A stretch of 64,000 nucleotides of DNA from Lachnospiraceae bacterium (lineage in GTDB: Bacteria > Bacillota > Clostridia > Lachnospirales > Lachnospiraceae): NCBI GenBank assembly GCA_022774705.1, contig JALFLM010000130.1:1-64000 (forward strand), read 5' to 3'. The first letter of the stretch is position 1, and each line of letters opens with the position of its first letter. Position numbers and translations under genes: made by a program. The notes beneath the pieces were generated by a model. That model saw only the letters and a list, made by a program, of their open reading frames with translations, was not told where the DNA came from and made no database searches. Positions 1 to 9,044 of this stretch are shown here, in pieces.

Positions 1-227
1 CCTCTGACCGATGCGCCCAGAACCAGAATATAGTCCACATCGGTCAGCTCAGTCGCTTCCTCCTGTGTCAGAATCCTGCCGGAACCACCGATAATCATAT
101 CCAGATTAATACCGCCCACCACCAGAACAAACAGCAGCAACAGAGCAATAATTACTTTAAAAAATCCTGTAACAATCCGAAAGAACCAGCACCTTTTCCT
201 GCGCAGGCTTTTATTCGAGTTTCTCAC
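1..227 (-). CDS. YdcF/SanA-like (DUF218) membrane protein, N-terminal part, cut by window edge
   Basis: The frame runs off the left edge, leaving about 75 residues. They show a basic N-terminus, one hydrophobic membrane segment (about residues 18-38), and then VDYILVLGASV, the opening strand of the DUF218 fold seen in YdcF, SanA and ElyC. These are membrane-anchored proteins linked to envelope integrity, with the reaction mostly unknown. I start at the GTG because GGAAGGG lies 10 nt upstream. A longer ATG start at 266 has no ribosome site and overlaps a TATTATACT stretch that looks like a -10 box. It follows dtd on the same strand after 129 nt. Confidence 0.75.
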   Translation of the reverse strand, partial: MRNSNKSLRRKRCWFFRIVTGFFKVIIALLLLFVLVVGGINLDMIIGGSGRILTQEEATELTDVDYILVLGASVR

Positions 228-356
228 AATTTCAATACCCTTCCACAAATATTTGCCATTTGCCATTACAGTATAATACAAAAAGCGCGAAGTAAATGTG
301 AAGATTTTCTAAAGAAATTATTACAAATGCCTGCTGAAAATGCAACAGTTCATCTT

Positions 357-791
357 CTATTCCAGAATAATGGTAAAGGGACCGTCGTTAACCAGCTCCA
401 CTTTCATATCCGCTCCGAAAACTCCTGTTTGCACAGGCTCCACCTGTTCCCGGCACTTCGATACAAAATACTCATAAAGTGCGTTGGCATGATCCGGCTT
501 TGCCGCATTAGTAAATCCGGGCCGGTTGCCATGGCTGCAGTCCGCGTACAGGGTAAACTGGGAAACCACCAGCAAAGAACCTCCCACATCCTTCAGGGAA
601 AGATTGGTTTTTCCGTTCTCATCCGGGAAAATCCGCAGATTGATCATCTTTTTTACGATACGGTCTGCTGTTTTCTCATCATCCTCATGTCCAACGCCCA
701 GCAGCACCAGATATCCTTTACCGATGGCACCATGCACCTGTCCGTCAATGGTGACCGATGCACGCTGCACACGCTGAATTACTACTTTCAT
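357..791 (-). CDS. dtd: D-aminoacyl-tRNA deacylase
   Basis: This 144-residue protein is the usual length for DTD, the cytoplasmic proofreading enzyme that hydrolyses D-amino acids (and glycine on tRNA-Ala) from mischarged tRNAs. Both family signatures are present: SQFTLYAD near residue 78 and NDGPFT close to the C-terminus, which together form the cross-dimer active site. The start has TGGAG upstream, placed inside the end of the preceding DUF1015 gene, and only 3 nt separate the two, so translation is probably coupled. It is the last clear member of the serC-serA-DUF1015-dtd transcription unit. Confidence 0.96.
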   Translation of the reverse strand: MKVVIQRVQRASVTIDGQVHGAIGKGYLVLLGVGHEDDEKTADRIVKKMINLRIFPDENGKTNLSLKDVGGSLLVVSQFTLYADCSHGNRPGFTNAAKPDHANALYEYFVSKCREQVEPVQTGVFGADMKVELVNDGPFTIILE

Positions 792-794
792 ATA

Positions 795-2042
795 TTATTC
801 TCCACTTCTTTCAAACCGGTGAATGAACAATCCGCTGCGAAGTTTCGGCTCAAACCATGTGGATTTGGGCGGCATCATCCGGTCCGCATCCGCTACCGCA
901 AACAGCTCCTGAATGGAAGTGGGATACATGGAAAATGCCGCTGCCATATCATTCCGGCACCGTTTCTCCAGATAATCGGTCCCCCGGATTCCGCCGGAAA
1001 ATTCAATGCGGTGATCCGTCTTCGGATCCTGAATGCCCAGCACGGGGCTCAGTACCTCATTCTGCAGATAAGCCACATCCAGGCCTTCCACGCAATCTTT
1101 GCTTACATACTCCTGTTTCTGCTCCAGCAGATACCAGCGCCCATTCAGATACATACCGCAGGTACCTTTCTTTCTGGGATGAACAGCGGTGGAAACTTTT
1201 TTAATATGAAACTTTTCCTCCAGTTTATGCAGAAATTCATCAGCTGTCATGCCGTTCAGATCTTTTACCATCCGGTTATAAGGCAGGATTTTCAATTCAT
1301 CATCAGGAAAAAGAATCGACAGAAAATAATTGAATTCTTCCCTGCCAGTGTAATCCGGTTTCTCTGCTCTGCGCTTCAGCGCCACCTTTACAGCAGAAGC
1401 ACAGCGGTGATGTCCGTCTGCAATATAGGTTCTCGGGATATCGGCAAAGGCAGCTTCCATTGCCTGATTCACGGAAGGATCCGCCACTTTCCATCCGGCA
1501 TGGCGCACACCGTCTTCCGAAACAAAATCAAACAAAGGTTCCGTCTGCTTCACCTGATTAACCAGGCTGCGGATATCCTCTCTGTGGCGGTATGCCAGAA
1601 AAATCGGACCGGTCTGCGCACTGCAGACATCCACATGACGTATCCGGTCCTCTTCCTTCTCTGCAAGGGTAAATTCATGTTTGCGGATTACATCATTAAG
1701 ATAGTCATCCACACTGCTGCAGCCGACAATGCCGGTCTGCTCCCTTCCGTTCATGGTCAGGGAATAAATAAAATAGCAGGCGTTTTCCTCCTGCTCCAGA
1801 ATTCCATCGTCCTGCCACTTCCGCAGCATGGAAGATGCTTTTTCATATACACAATCCGCGTACATATCCTGATTGTCGGCAAACTGGGTTTCAGGGCGGT
1901 CAATATTAAGAAAGGAACGGGGCCGGTCCGCCACAAAATCCTTCGCTTCCGCACGGCTGTAGACGTCGTACGGAAGCGCAGCTACCTCTTCAAAATAACC
2001 TTTGGCCGGATGCACGCAGACAAAAGGTTTTATAATTGCCAT
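795..2042 (-). CDS. DUF1015 family protein, serine-operon associated
   Basis: A 415-residue soluble protein of the DUF1015 family, near the family's normal length. Recognisable features are an N-terminal block with ALPYDVYS, a central RHVDVCSAQTGPIFLAY segment and the family motif YIADGHHR near residue 215. No member has a firmly assigned reaction that I know of. The DGHHR motif resembles the phosphotransfer pocket of ParB/sulfiredoxin-fold serine kinases such as SerK and SbnI; that link is inference. It sits 12 nt after serA and 3 nt before dtd, with CGGAG upstream of its ATG. No serB gene is present nearby, so a role in phosphoserine or serine metabolism is plausible but unproven. Confidence 0.85.
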   Translation of the reverse strand: MAIIKPFVCVHPAKGYFEEVAALPYDVYSRAEAKDFVADRPRSFLNIDRPETQFADNQDMYADCVYEKASSMLRKWQDDGILEQEENACYFIYSLTMNGREQTGIVGCSSVDDYLNDVIRKHEFTLAEKEEDRIRHVDVCSAQTGPIFLAYRHREDIRSLVNQVKQTEPLFDFVSEDGVRHAGWKVADPSVNQAMEAAFADIPRTYIADGHHRCASAVKVALKRRAEKPDYTGREEFNYFLSILFPDDELKILPYNRMVKDLNGMTADEFLHKLEEKFHIKKVSTAVHPRKKGTCGMYLNGRWYLLEQKQEYVSKDCVEGLDVAYLQNEVLSPVLGIQDPKTDHRIEFSGGIRGTDYLEKRCRNDMAAAFSMYPTSIQELFAVADADRMMPPKSTWFEPKLRSGLFIHRFERSGE

Positions 2043-2054
2043 AACAGTCTCCGG

Positions 2055-3221
2055 TTATCTTCTGATTACTCTGACCTTGAATACCTCAGGGATCGCAGCA
2101 AGCTTTTCAACAACCGAATCATCAATATCCTGATCCGCATCCATCAATGTATAAGCCAGATCGCCTTTGGAAGTGTTGGTCATGGACGGAATATTTACAC
2201 CGCAGTTTGCCAGAACACTTGCAAACTGACCAATCATATTGGGAACATTTTTATTAAAAATACAGATTCTGACAGTGCCTTTCAGAGGACCCATATCGCA
2301 TCTGGGGAAGTTTACGGAATTGACAATATTGCCGTTTTCCAGATAGTCCATCATCTCCTGAACAGCCATCACTGCACAGTTGTCTTCTGATTCCTCTGTG
2401 GATGCACCCAGATGAGGGGTTGCGACCACATGCTTCATGTTGGCGGTCTTTGCGTTGGGGAAGTCGGTTACGTAGCATTTTACCTTTCCGGCTTCGATTG
2501 CTGCTTCCAGATCATCGTCATTGACCAGAAGATCTCTTGCAAAGTTCAGTACAACAGCTCCATCCTTCATCAGATCGAATACACCCTTGTTGATCATGCC
2601 CTTTGTGCTGTCCAGCAGCGGTACATGAACACTGAGGAAATCACACTGAGGCGCCAGATCCTCCAGTTTGTCACATACCTGTACATGGGTTGACAGATGC
2701 AGTGCGGAATTAACGGAAATATAGGGATCGTAGCCGATTACCTTCATACCCAGATCAACTGCTGTATTGGCAACCAGAATACCGATGGCACCAAGACCTA
2801 CAACACCCAGAGTTTTTCCTTTGATCTCGTTGCCGGCAAACTGCTTTTTCGCTTTTTCCATGGTTTTGCCGATGGCAGGATCGGATGCGTTGTTCTTCAC
2901 CCATTCAATACCGCCTGCAATATCACGGGAACCCAGCAGAAGTCCTGCAACAACCAGTTCCTTTACACCGTTGGCATTGGCACCGGGTGTATTGAACACA
3001 ACGATACCCTTCTCTGCACATTTGCCAATGGGGATATTGTTGACGCCGGCACCGGCTCTTGCGATCGCTTCCAGACCTTCAGGAAGTTCCATCTCATGCA
3101 TGGAAGCACTTCTTACGAGAATACCTTCCGCTTCATTCACATCGTCTGTTATTGTGTAATTATCTGTCAGTAAATTTAAACCGTATTTTGAAATCGGATT
3201 TAGGCATTTGATTTTATACAT
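2055..3221 (-). CDS. serA: D-3-phosphoglycerate dehydrogenase
   Basis: SerA oxidises 3-phosphoglycerate to 3-phosphohydroxypyruvate with NAD, the first step of serine synthesis. The 388-residue protein has the short architecture: substrate domain, Rossmann fold with GVVGLGAIG near residue 146, and a C-terminal ACT domain (about residues 315-388) that may sense serine. The catalytic His is in TPHLGAST and the substrate-binding Arg in NFARDLL. The relay Glu, normally in a DVFxxEP motif, is not obvious: the aligned stretch reads TDFPNAK. The gene lies 20 nt after serC in the same operon, with an AGAGAG ribosome site. Confidence 0.95.
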   Translation of the reverse strand: MYKIKCLNPISKYGLNLLTDNYTITDDVNEAEGILVRSASMHEMELPEGLEAIARAGAGVNNIPIGKCAEKGIVVFNTPGANANGVKELVVAGLLLGSRDIAGGIEWVKNNASDPAIGKTMEKAKKQFAGNEIKGKTLGVVGLGAIGILVANTAVDLGMKVIGYDPYISVNSALHLSTHVQVCDKLEDLAPQCDFLSVHVPLLDSTKGMINKGVFDLMKDGAVVLNFARDLLVNDDDLEAAIEAGKVKCYVTDFPNAKTANMKHVVATPHLGASTEESEDNCAVMAVQEMMDYLENGNIVNSVNFPRCDMGPLKGTVRICIFNKNVPNMIGQFASVLANCGVNIPSMTNTSKGDLAYTLMDADQDIDDSVVEKLAAIPEVFKVRVIRR

Positions 3222-3241
3222 GATATATCTCTCTTTTCTAT

Positions 3242-4321
3242 CTAATGTTTTGCTTCAAACTCAGCCATGAATTTAACCAGCGCTTCCACACCTTCATAAG
3301 GCATTGCATTGTAGATGGATGCTCTCATGCCGCCTACGCTTCTGTGGCCTTTCAGGTTTTCAAAACCGGCTGCCTTTGCTTCTTTTACAAATAAAGCATC
3401 TAGTTCCTTGTCACCGGTTACGAAAGGTACGTTCATCAGGGAACGGTCTTCCTTTCTGACTGTGCCTTTGAACATCCGGCTCTGATCGAGATAATTGTAC
3501 AGTAAAGCTGCTTTCTTTTCATTTTTTTCTTTCATTGCAGACAGGCCGCCATTCTTTTTCAACCATTTGAATACCTTGCCGCAGATGTAGATGCCGTAGC
3601 AGGGCGGTGTATTGAACATGGAACCATTGTCTGCATGTGTCTTGTAGGTCAGCATGGTGGGCGTTCCGGGCAGAACATCCTCTGTAATCAGATCTTCACG
3701 GATAATTGCAATAACGACACCGGCAGGACCTACATTTTTCTGTACGCCGCCGTAGATCATGGCGTAATCTTCCACATTTAAAGGTTCAGACAGGAAACAG
3801 GAGGATACGTCCGCAATCAGATCCTTGCCCTTTGTATTGGGCAGTTTTTTATATTTGGTACCGTAAATGGTATTGTTTTCACAAATGTATACATAATCTG
3901 CATCAGGACTGATGGGCAGATCTGAGCAGTCGGGAATATAGGAAAATGTCTTATCTTCGCTGGATGCGATGGCATTGGCCTGACCGAATTTCTGAGCTTC
4001 TTTCCATGCCTTTTTAGCCCATGCGCCGGTAATGATATAATCGGCAACGCGGTTCTTCATAAAGTTCATAGGAATCATGGCGAACTGTGTTGATGCACCG
4101 CCCTGCAGGAACAGGACCTTGTAATTGGAAGGAATTCCCATCAGTTCACGGATATCAGCTTCTGCTTCATCGATAATATTCTGGAACATGGGTGATCTGT
4201 GGCTCATCTCCATAACGGACATACCGCATCCACGATAGTCCAGCATCTCTTCTGCTGCTTCTTTTAATACTTCTTCCGGTAATACAGCCGGACCTGCCGA
4301 AAAGTTATATACTCTTCCCAT
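3242..4321 (-). CDS. serC: Phosphoserine aminotransferase
   Basis: SerC transfers the amino group of glutamate to 3-phosphohydroxypyruvate, giving phosphoserine; it is a PLP enzyme of fold type I. The 359-residue protein starts at MGRVYNFSAGPAVLP, the standard N-terminus of the family, preceded by GAGGAGG 9 nt upstream. The longer frame to 4438 lacks family similarity and is rejected. The PLP lysine lies in GGVQKNVGPAG and the C-terminus has the conserved GHRSVGGMRASIYNA. It heads the serC-serA-DUF1015-dtd unit, 152 nt downstream of ilvB. Confidence 0.97.
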   Translation of the reverse strand: MGRVYNFSAGPAVLPEEVLKEAAEEMLDYRGCGMSVMEMSHRSPMFQNIIDEAEADIRELMGIPSNYKVLFLQGGASTQFAMIPMNFMKNRVADYIITGAWAKKAWKEAQKFGQANAIASSEDKTFSYIPDCSDLPISPDADYVYICENNTIYGTKYKKLPNTKGKDLIADVSSCFLSEPLNVEDYAMIYGGVQKNVGPAGVVIAIIREDLITEDVLPGTPTMLTYKTHADNGSMFNTPPCYGIYICGKVFKWLKKNGGLSAMKEKNEKKAALLYNYLDQSRMFKGTVRKEDRSLMNVPFVTGDKELDALFVKEAKAAGFENLKGHRSVGGMRASIYNAMPYEGVEALVKFMAEFEAKH

Positions 4322-4473
4322 AGCTTGCGCCTCCTCAATTTGTACGGCCTGCATAACTGCATCCATGCAGGCCGCAGCATTTTTTCCTTGTTGCACCCTC
4401 TGTCCGGGTGTCTGCACCCTTATCCGGGTATTTATCACACACAGATTACACTGTGATGAATAGCTGTTTCGTA
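4322..4473 (-). promoter_or_regulatory. serC leader with tandem repeat and stable hairpin
   Basis: The gap between ilvB and serC holds two imperfect direct repeats on the plus strand, TGCACCCTCTGTCCGGGT (4392-4409) and TGCACCCTTATCCGGGT (4413-4429). In the serC mRNA sense these are followed by a 10-bp hairpin, CGGCCTGCAT paired with ATGCAGGCCG, which ends just before the ribosome site. No U-run follows the hairpin, so it is not a plain terminator. A regulatory role for serine genes is inference. Confidence 0.4.
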
Positions 4474-6159
4474 TTACTTATCTGATACTCTCTCCATATC
4501 TTCCTCGGAGAATGCGTCCGCAATATTGCCTCCGGGTGATACCATAGGGAACACCTTGTCATCCTGGTCGATATAACAGTCGATTACAACCGGTCCGTTA
4601 TAAGCCAGAGCCTCTTTCAGAGCAGGCTCCACTTCTTCTTTCTTTGTCACGCGGATACCTTTTACACCCAGTGCTTCCGCAACCTTTACGAAATCCACTG
4701 CATCATTCAGTACTGTATGCGAATATCTTTCGCCGTAGAACAGAGTCTGCCACTGTCTTACCATACCAAGTACGTGGTTGTTGATGCATACCTGAATAAT
4801 AGGAATGTTGTAGCGTGATGCCGTAGCCAGCTCGTTCATGTTCATACGGAAGCAGCCGTCACCGGCAATATTGATAACCTGCTTCTCCGGTACACCCACC
4901 TGCGCACCGATTGCAGCACCCAGACCATATCCCATCGTTCCGAGACCGCCTGAAGTCAGGAAGGTTCTGGGATATTTGTATTTGATATACTGAGCAGCCC
5001 ACATCTGATGCTGGCCTACATCTGTTGTAATAATTGCGTTGCCCTGTGTCAGTTCATTGATCTTCTCAATCACATAGGGACCCGTAAGAACATCTTTGTT
5101 ATAGGTCAGAGGATACTGCTCCTTCAGACGATTGACCTGGCACATCCATGCATAGTGATCCGCCTGTTCCATGCGGCTGTTGAGGATTTCCAGTACCTTT
5201 TTGATATCACCGATGATGGAAACATCCACTTTAACGTTTTTATCGACTTCCGCGGGGTCCACATCGATCTGCAGGATCTTTGCTCCGTCCGCAAATGTCT
5301 TCACATTGCCGGTTACACGGTCAGAAAAACGACATCCAACTGCTACCAGCAGGTCACACTTTGCAACGCCGAAATTAGAAGCTTTCGTACCGTGCATGCC
5401 CACCGGGCCAGTATAATTCAGGCTTTCTCCGTCAAATGCACCCTTACCCATCAGCGTATCGCAGACAGGTGAATCCATCAGAGCCGCAAATTCAGCCAGT
5501 TCATCGGAAGCTTCGGAAATAACCGCACCGCCGCCAACCATGATAAAAGGCTTTTTGCATTCTTCAATCAGTTTCAGCGCTGCTGTTATGTCTTCTTCCC
5601 GGATACTGCGTGTTACACGGTAAGCAGGCATGGGATCCGCTGCTTCATACTCGGTGACCGCTGCGGTAACATCCTTGGGAATATCGATCAGAACCGGGCC
5701 GGGTCTTCCTGTTTTTGCAATGCGGAATGCATTGCGGACAATATCCGCCAGATCCTTTACATCCTTTACAATATAATTATGTTTTGTAATAGGCATGGTG
5801 ATGCCTAAAATATCGATCTCCTGGAAGCTGTCTTTACCCAGGGCAGCCACACCAACGTTGCAGGTAATTGCCACGATGGGAACGGAATCCATGTATGCTG
5901 TGGCAATGCCGGTTACCAGATTGGTGGCGCCGGGGCCTGATGTTGCCAGACATACCCCTGTCTTTCCGGTTGCTCTTGCATATCCGTCAGCCGCATGGGA
6001 AGCCCCCTGCTCATGAGAAGTCAGAACATGACGGATCTCGGGGTGTTTATACAGTGCATCATACACATTCAGAATTGCACCGCCCGGATAACCGAACACG
6101 GTATCCACACCCTGTTCTTTTAAACATTCAATTAAAATTTCTGAACCATTTAACTGCAT
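4474..6159 (-). CDS. ilvB: Acetolactate synthase, catalytic subunit
   Basis: IlvB condenses two pyruvates to acetolactate, or pyruvate with 2-ketobutyrate, using thiamine diphosphate; this is the first shared step of valine, leucine and isoleucine synthesis. The 561-residue chain has the three-domain ThDP fold: the catalytic Glu in SHEQGASHAADGYAR near residue 49, the central FAD-like domain, and the ThDP/Mg motif starting GDGCFRMNM with the following NNHVLGM. GGAGAG precedes the ATG. It lies 64 nt after ilvD on the same strand. No ilvN regulatory subunit gene is adjacent, which is less common. Confidence 0.96.
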   Translation of the reverse strand: MQLNGSEILIECLKEQGVDTVFGYPGGAILNVYDALYKHPEIRHVLTSHEQGASHAADGYARATGKTGVCLATSGPGATNLVTGIATAYMDSVPIVAITCNVGVAALGKDSFQEIDILGITMPITKHNYIVKDVKDLADIVRNAFRIAKTGRPGPVLIDIPKDVTAAVTEYEAADPMPAYRVTRSIREEDITAALKLIEECKKPFIMVGGGAVISEASDELAEFAALMDSPVCDTLMGKGAFDGESLNYTGPVGMHGTKASNFGVAKCDLLVAVGCRFSDRVTGNVKTFADGAKILQIDVDPAEVDKNVKVDVSIIGDIKKVLEILNSRMEQADHYAWMCQVNRLKEQYPLTYNKDVLTGPYVIEKINELTQGNAIITTDVGQHQMWAAQYIKYKYPRTFLTSGGLGTMGYGLGAAIGAQVGVPEKQVINIAGDGCFRMNMNELATASRYNIPIIQVCINNHVLGMVRQWQTLFYGERYSHTVLNDAVDFVKVAEALGVKGIRVTKKEEVEPALKEALAYNGPVVIDCYIDQDDKVFPMVSPGGNIADAFSEEDMERVSDK

Positions 6160-6223
6160 TGGTCACTCTCCAAATCTATCTCTATTGTAAATGTATCTTA
6201 ACTGTTCCGGTACCGTCCCTCTG

Positions 6224-7888
6224 CTATTCCGATTTCAGAACAGCGCCGTGGCAGCTGTCTGTAACCAGTTTTGCATAGCGGGCCAAATAACCTGTCTTCA
6301 CTTTGGGTTCAACCGGCTGCCATTTTGCTTTTCTTTCTGCCAGCTCTTCATCGGTCAGACGTACATTCAGGGTATTGGCAGGAATATTGATCTCGATGAT
6401 ATCGCCTTCCTCAATCAGTGCAATGGGACCGCCTACTGCTGCCTCGGGACATACATGACCGATGGAAGCACCGCGGGAAGCGCCGCTGAAACGGCCGTCC
6501 GTAATCAGAGCAACGCTGGAGCCAAGACCCATACCTGCGATAGCAGAAGTAGGATTCAGCATCTCACGCATACCCGGTCCGCCTTTCGGGCCTTCGTAGC
6601 GGATAACAACCACATCACCTTTCACGATCTTACCGCCTTTGATGGCTGCGATCGCATCTTCCTCACAATCAAATACACGGGCGGGACCGGAATGAACCAT
6701 CATCTCCGGAACAACTGCAGAACGTTTTACCACGCTGCCGTCCGGTGCGATGTTGCCCTTTAATACGGCAATGCCGCCTGTTACACTGTAGGGATTATCA
6801 ATAGGACGGATGGTCTCAGGATCGCGGTTCACTACATTTTCCAGATTCTCACCTACTGTTTTGCCCGTTGCCGTAATCAGGTCAGTCTTTAACAGACCTT
6901 TTCTGGTCAGTTCTTTCATTACGGCATAAACGCCGCCGGCTTCATTGAGATCTTCCATATAGGTATATCCTGCCGGTGCCAGATGGCACAGGTTGGGAGT
7001 TCTGGCACTGATCTCATTGGCAATATCCATATCGATCTCCACGCCTGCCTCATGAGCAATAGCAGGCAGATGCAGCATCGTATTGGTGGAGCAGCCAAGA
7101 GCCATATCTACTGTCAGAGCGTTCATAAACGCATCTTTTGTCATAATATCTCTGGGACGGATGTTTCTTCTGTACAGTTCCATAACCTGCATGCCGGCAT
7201 GTTTTGCCAGTTTGATACGTTCGGAATATACAGCGGGAATGGTACCGTTGCCCCGAAGACCCATACCGATAGCTTCTGTCAGACAGTTCATGGAATTGGC
7301 TGTATACATACCGGAGCAGGAACCGCAGGTAGGACATACCCTGTTCTCGAATTCGGTCACATCATCTTCCGTCATGGTACCTGCTGCGTAGGAGCCTACT
7401 GCTTCAAACATGGAAGAAAGACTTCTCTTTTCGCCCTTTACACGGCCTGCCAGCATGGGACCGCCGCTTACGAAAACGGTGGGAATATTGAGTCTTGCCG
7501 CTGCCATCAGCAGACCGGGAACATTCTTGTCACAGTTGGGAATCATAACAAGAGCATCAAACTGATGTGCCAGCGCCATACATTCGGTGGAATCGGCAAT
7601 CAGATCTCTTGTTACGAGAGAATATTTCATGCCTACATGTCCCATGGCAATACCATCACATACTGCAATAGCAGGGAACATAATGGGAGTACCGCCGGCC
7701 ATGGCAACACCCATCTTAACGGCCTGAGCAATCTTATCCAGATTCATGTGGCCGGGAACGATTTCGTTATAGGAGCAGACAATACCTACAAGAGGTCTCT
7801 CCAGTTCTTCCTTTGTCATACCGAGTGCATTGAATAACGAACGATGCGGTGCCTGCTGCATACCGCTTTTAACTGCATCACTTTTCAT
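6224..7888 (-). CDS. ilvD: Dihydroxy-acid dehydratase
   Basis: IlvD dehydrates 2,3-dihydroxyisovalerate and its homologue to the 2-keto acids of the valine and isoleucine pathways, using an iron-sulfur cluster and Mg. The 554-residue protein is standard length. Cluster ligands are visible in PNCDKNVPG near residue 117 and in [16 protein letters not shown] near residue 190; the IlvD/Edd signature [14 protein letters not shown] is near the C-terminus. The ATG has AAAGGAT upstream. The 73-nt gap from leuB holds an unusual run of short repeats, listed separately. Confidence 0.97.
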   Translation of the reverse strand: MKSDAVKSGMQQAPHRSLFNALGMTKEELERPLVGIVCSYNEIVPGHMNLDKIAQAVKMGVAMAGGTPIMFPAIAVCDGIAMGHVGMKYSLVTRDLIADSTECMALAHQFDALVMIPNCDKNVPGLLMAAARLNIPTVFVSGGPMLAGRVKGEKRSLSSMFEAVGSYAAGTMTEDDVTEFENRVCPTCGSCSGMYTANSMNCLTEAIGMGLRGNGTIPAVYSERIKLAKHAGMQVMELYRRNIRPRDIMTKDAFMNALTVDMALGCSTNTMLHLPAIAHEAGVEIDMDIANEISARTPNLCHLAPAGYTYMEDLNEAGGVYAVMKELTRKGLLKTDLITATGKTVGENLENVVNRDPETIRPIDNPYSVTGGIAVLKGNIAPDGSVVKRSAVVPEMMVHSGPARVFDCEEDAIAAIKGGKIVKGDVVVIRYEGPKGGPGMREMLNPTSAIAGMGLGSSVALITDGRFSGASRGASIGHVCPEAAVGGPIALIEEGDIIEINIPANTLNVRLTDEELAERKAKWQPVEPKVKTGYLARYAKLVTDSCHGAVLKSE

Positions 7889-7908
7889 TTCTGTTTATCC
7901 TTTCCTTC

Positions 7909-7983
7909 TATATCAGACTATATCAGATTCTGCATCAGATTTCATGTCATCAGACTCCATATCAGATTCTTTCTGCGATCAGA
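7909..7983 (-). repeat. Run of six TCTGAT repeats between leuB and ilvD
   Basis: On the plus strand ATCAGA occurs six times, starting at 7912, 7922, 7934, 7949, 7961 and 7978, so the mRNA carries UCUGAU at 10-17 nt spacing across the leuB end and the leuB-ilvD gap. One copy contains the leuB stop codon. Within the run an ATG at 7945 opens a 10-codon frame beginning MKSDA, identical to the first five residues of IlvD. This may be a decayed duplication of the ilvD start or a set of RNA-binding sites. Confidence 0.6.
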
Positions 7984-9044
7984 TCTCCCATCTTCGCAGT
8001 TCCCACCAGTGTGCATCCTTCAGACATGATGTCACCGGTACGCCAGCCTTCTTCCAGAACTGTGGAAACGGCTGCTTCTACTGCGTCCGCTTCCTTATCC
8101 ATATCAAAGGAATAACGGAGCATCATAGCTGCGGAAAGAATGGTTGCGATGGGATTAGCCAGATCCTTGCCGGCAATATCCGGTGCGGAGCCGTGGCTGG
8201 GTTCATACAGTCCCAGCTTTGTTTCACTCAGGCTGGCACTGGAAAGCATGCCAATGGAACCGGTAATCATGCTGGCTTCATCGGAAAGGATGTCGCCGAA
8301 CATGTTCTCTGTCAGGATCACATCGAACTGACCCGGATTCATAACCAGCTGCATGGCACAGTTGTCAACCAGCATGTGGTTCAGCTCAACATTAGGATAA
8401 TCCTTTGCCACTTCTTCTGCCACCTGTCTCCAGAGTCTGGAGGAATCCAGCACATTGGCTTTATCCACGCTGGTTACTTTGCCTCTTCTCTTTTCCGCGA
8501 TTTCAAATGCCTTGATAGCAATGCGGCGGATCTCATTCTCATCATATGTCAGAGTGTCGGTTGCTTTTTTCACGCCGTTCACCTCTTCCGTATGACGTTC
8601 ACCAAAATACAGACCGCCGGTCAGTTCACGCATGATAACCATATCAAAGCCTTCACCGATAATATCCTCCCGCAGAGGGCAGGCAGCTTTCAGTTCTTTA
8701 TACAGATAAGCGGGGCGGATATTGGCAAAAAGTCCAAGTCCCTTGCGGATTGCCAGCAGTCCTGCCTCGGGACGCAGGTTGGGAGCCACATCATACCATC
8801 TGGAATTGCCCACATTACCGCCAACAGCACCAAGCAGAACGGAATCGGAAGCTCTGGCCGCTTCCAGAGTCTCATCAGTCAGGGGCACACCATAGGCATC
8901 AATGGAGCATCCGCCCATCAGCAGCTCCTTGTATGTAAACTCATGCCCGAATTTCTCACATACCCGATCCAGCACTTTACGGGCTTCTCTAATGATCTCC
9001 GGACCAATACCATCTCCGGGAATCAATGCAATATTTTTTTTCAT
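7962..9044 (-). CDS. leuB: 3-isopropylmalate dehydrogenase
   Basis: LeuB oxidatively decarboxylates 3-isopropylmalate to 2-ketoisocaproate with NAD, in leucine synthesis. The 360-residue protein shows the beta-decarboxylating dehydrogenase features: IPGDGIGPE at the N-terminus, the Arg-rich substrate region [11 protein letters not shown], and the Mg/NAD signature around [17 protein letters not shown] with [16 protein letters not shown] after it. GGAGGGAG lies 7 nt before the ATG. It is the promoter-proximal gene of leuB-ilvD-ilvB. No leuA or leuCD is in the window. Confidence 0.97.
   Translation of the reverse strand: MKKNIALIPGDGIGPEIIREARKVLDRVCEKFGHEFTYKELLMGGCSIDAYGVPLTDETLEAARASDSVLLGAVGGNVGNSRWYDVAPNLRPEAGLLAIRKGLGLFANIRPAYLYKELKAACPLREDIIGEGFDMVIMRELTGGLYFGERHTEEVNGVKKATDTLTYDENEIRRIAIKAFEIAEKRRGKVTSVDKANVLDSSRLWRQVAEEVAKDYPNVELNHMLVDNCAMQLVMNPGQFDVILTENMFGDILSDEASMITGSIGMLSSASLSETKLGLYEPSHGSAPDIAGKDLANPIATILSAAMMLRYSFDMDKEADAVEAAVSTVLEEGWRTGDIMSEGCTLVGTAKMGDLIAERI

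Noticed and set aside
327..2390. 687-codon plus-strand open frame
   Set aside because: It lies antisense to dtd, DUF1015 and serA, has no ribosome site, and translates to a His- and Ile-rich sequence with no domain.
4322..4438. N-terminal extension of serC by 39 codons
   Set aside because: Family proteins start at MGRVYNFSAGP, which has its own GAGGAGG; the extension matches the leader repeats instead.
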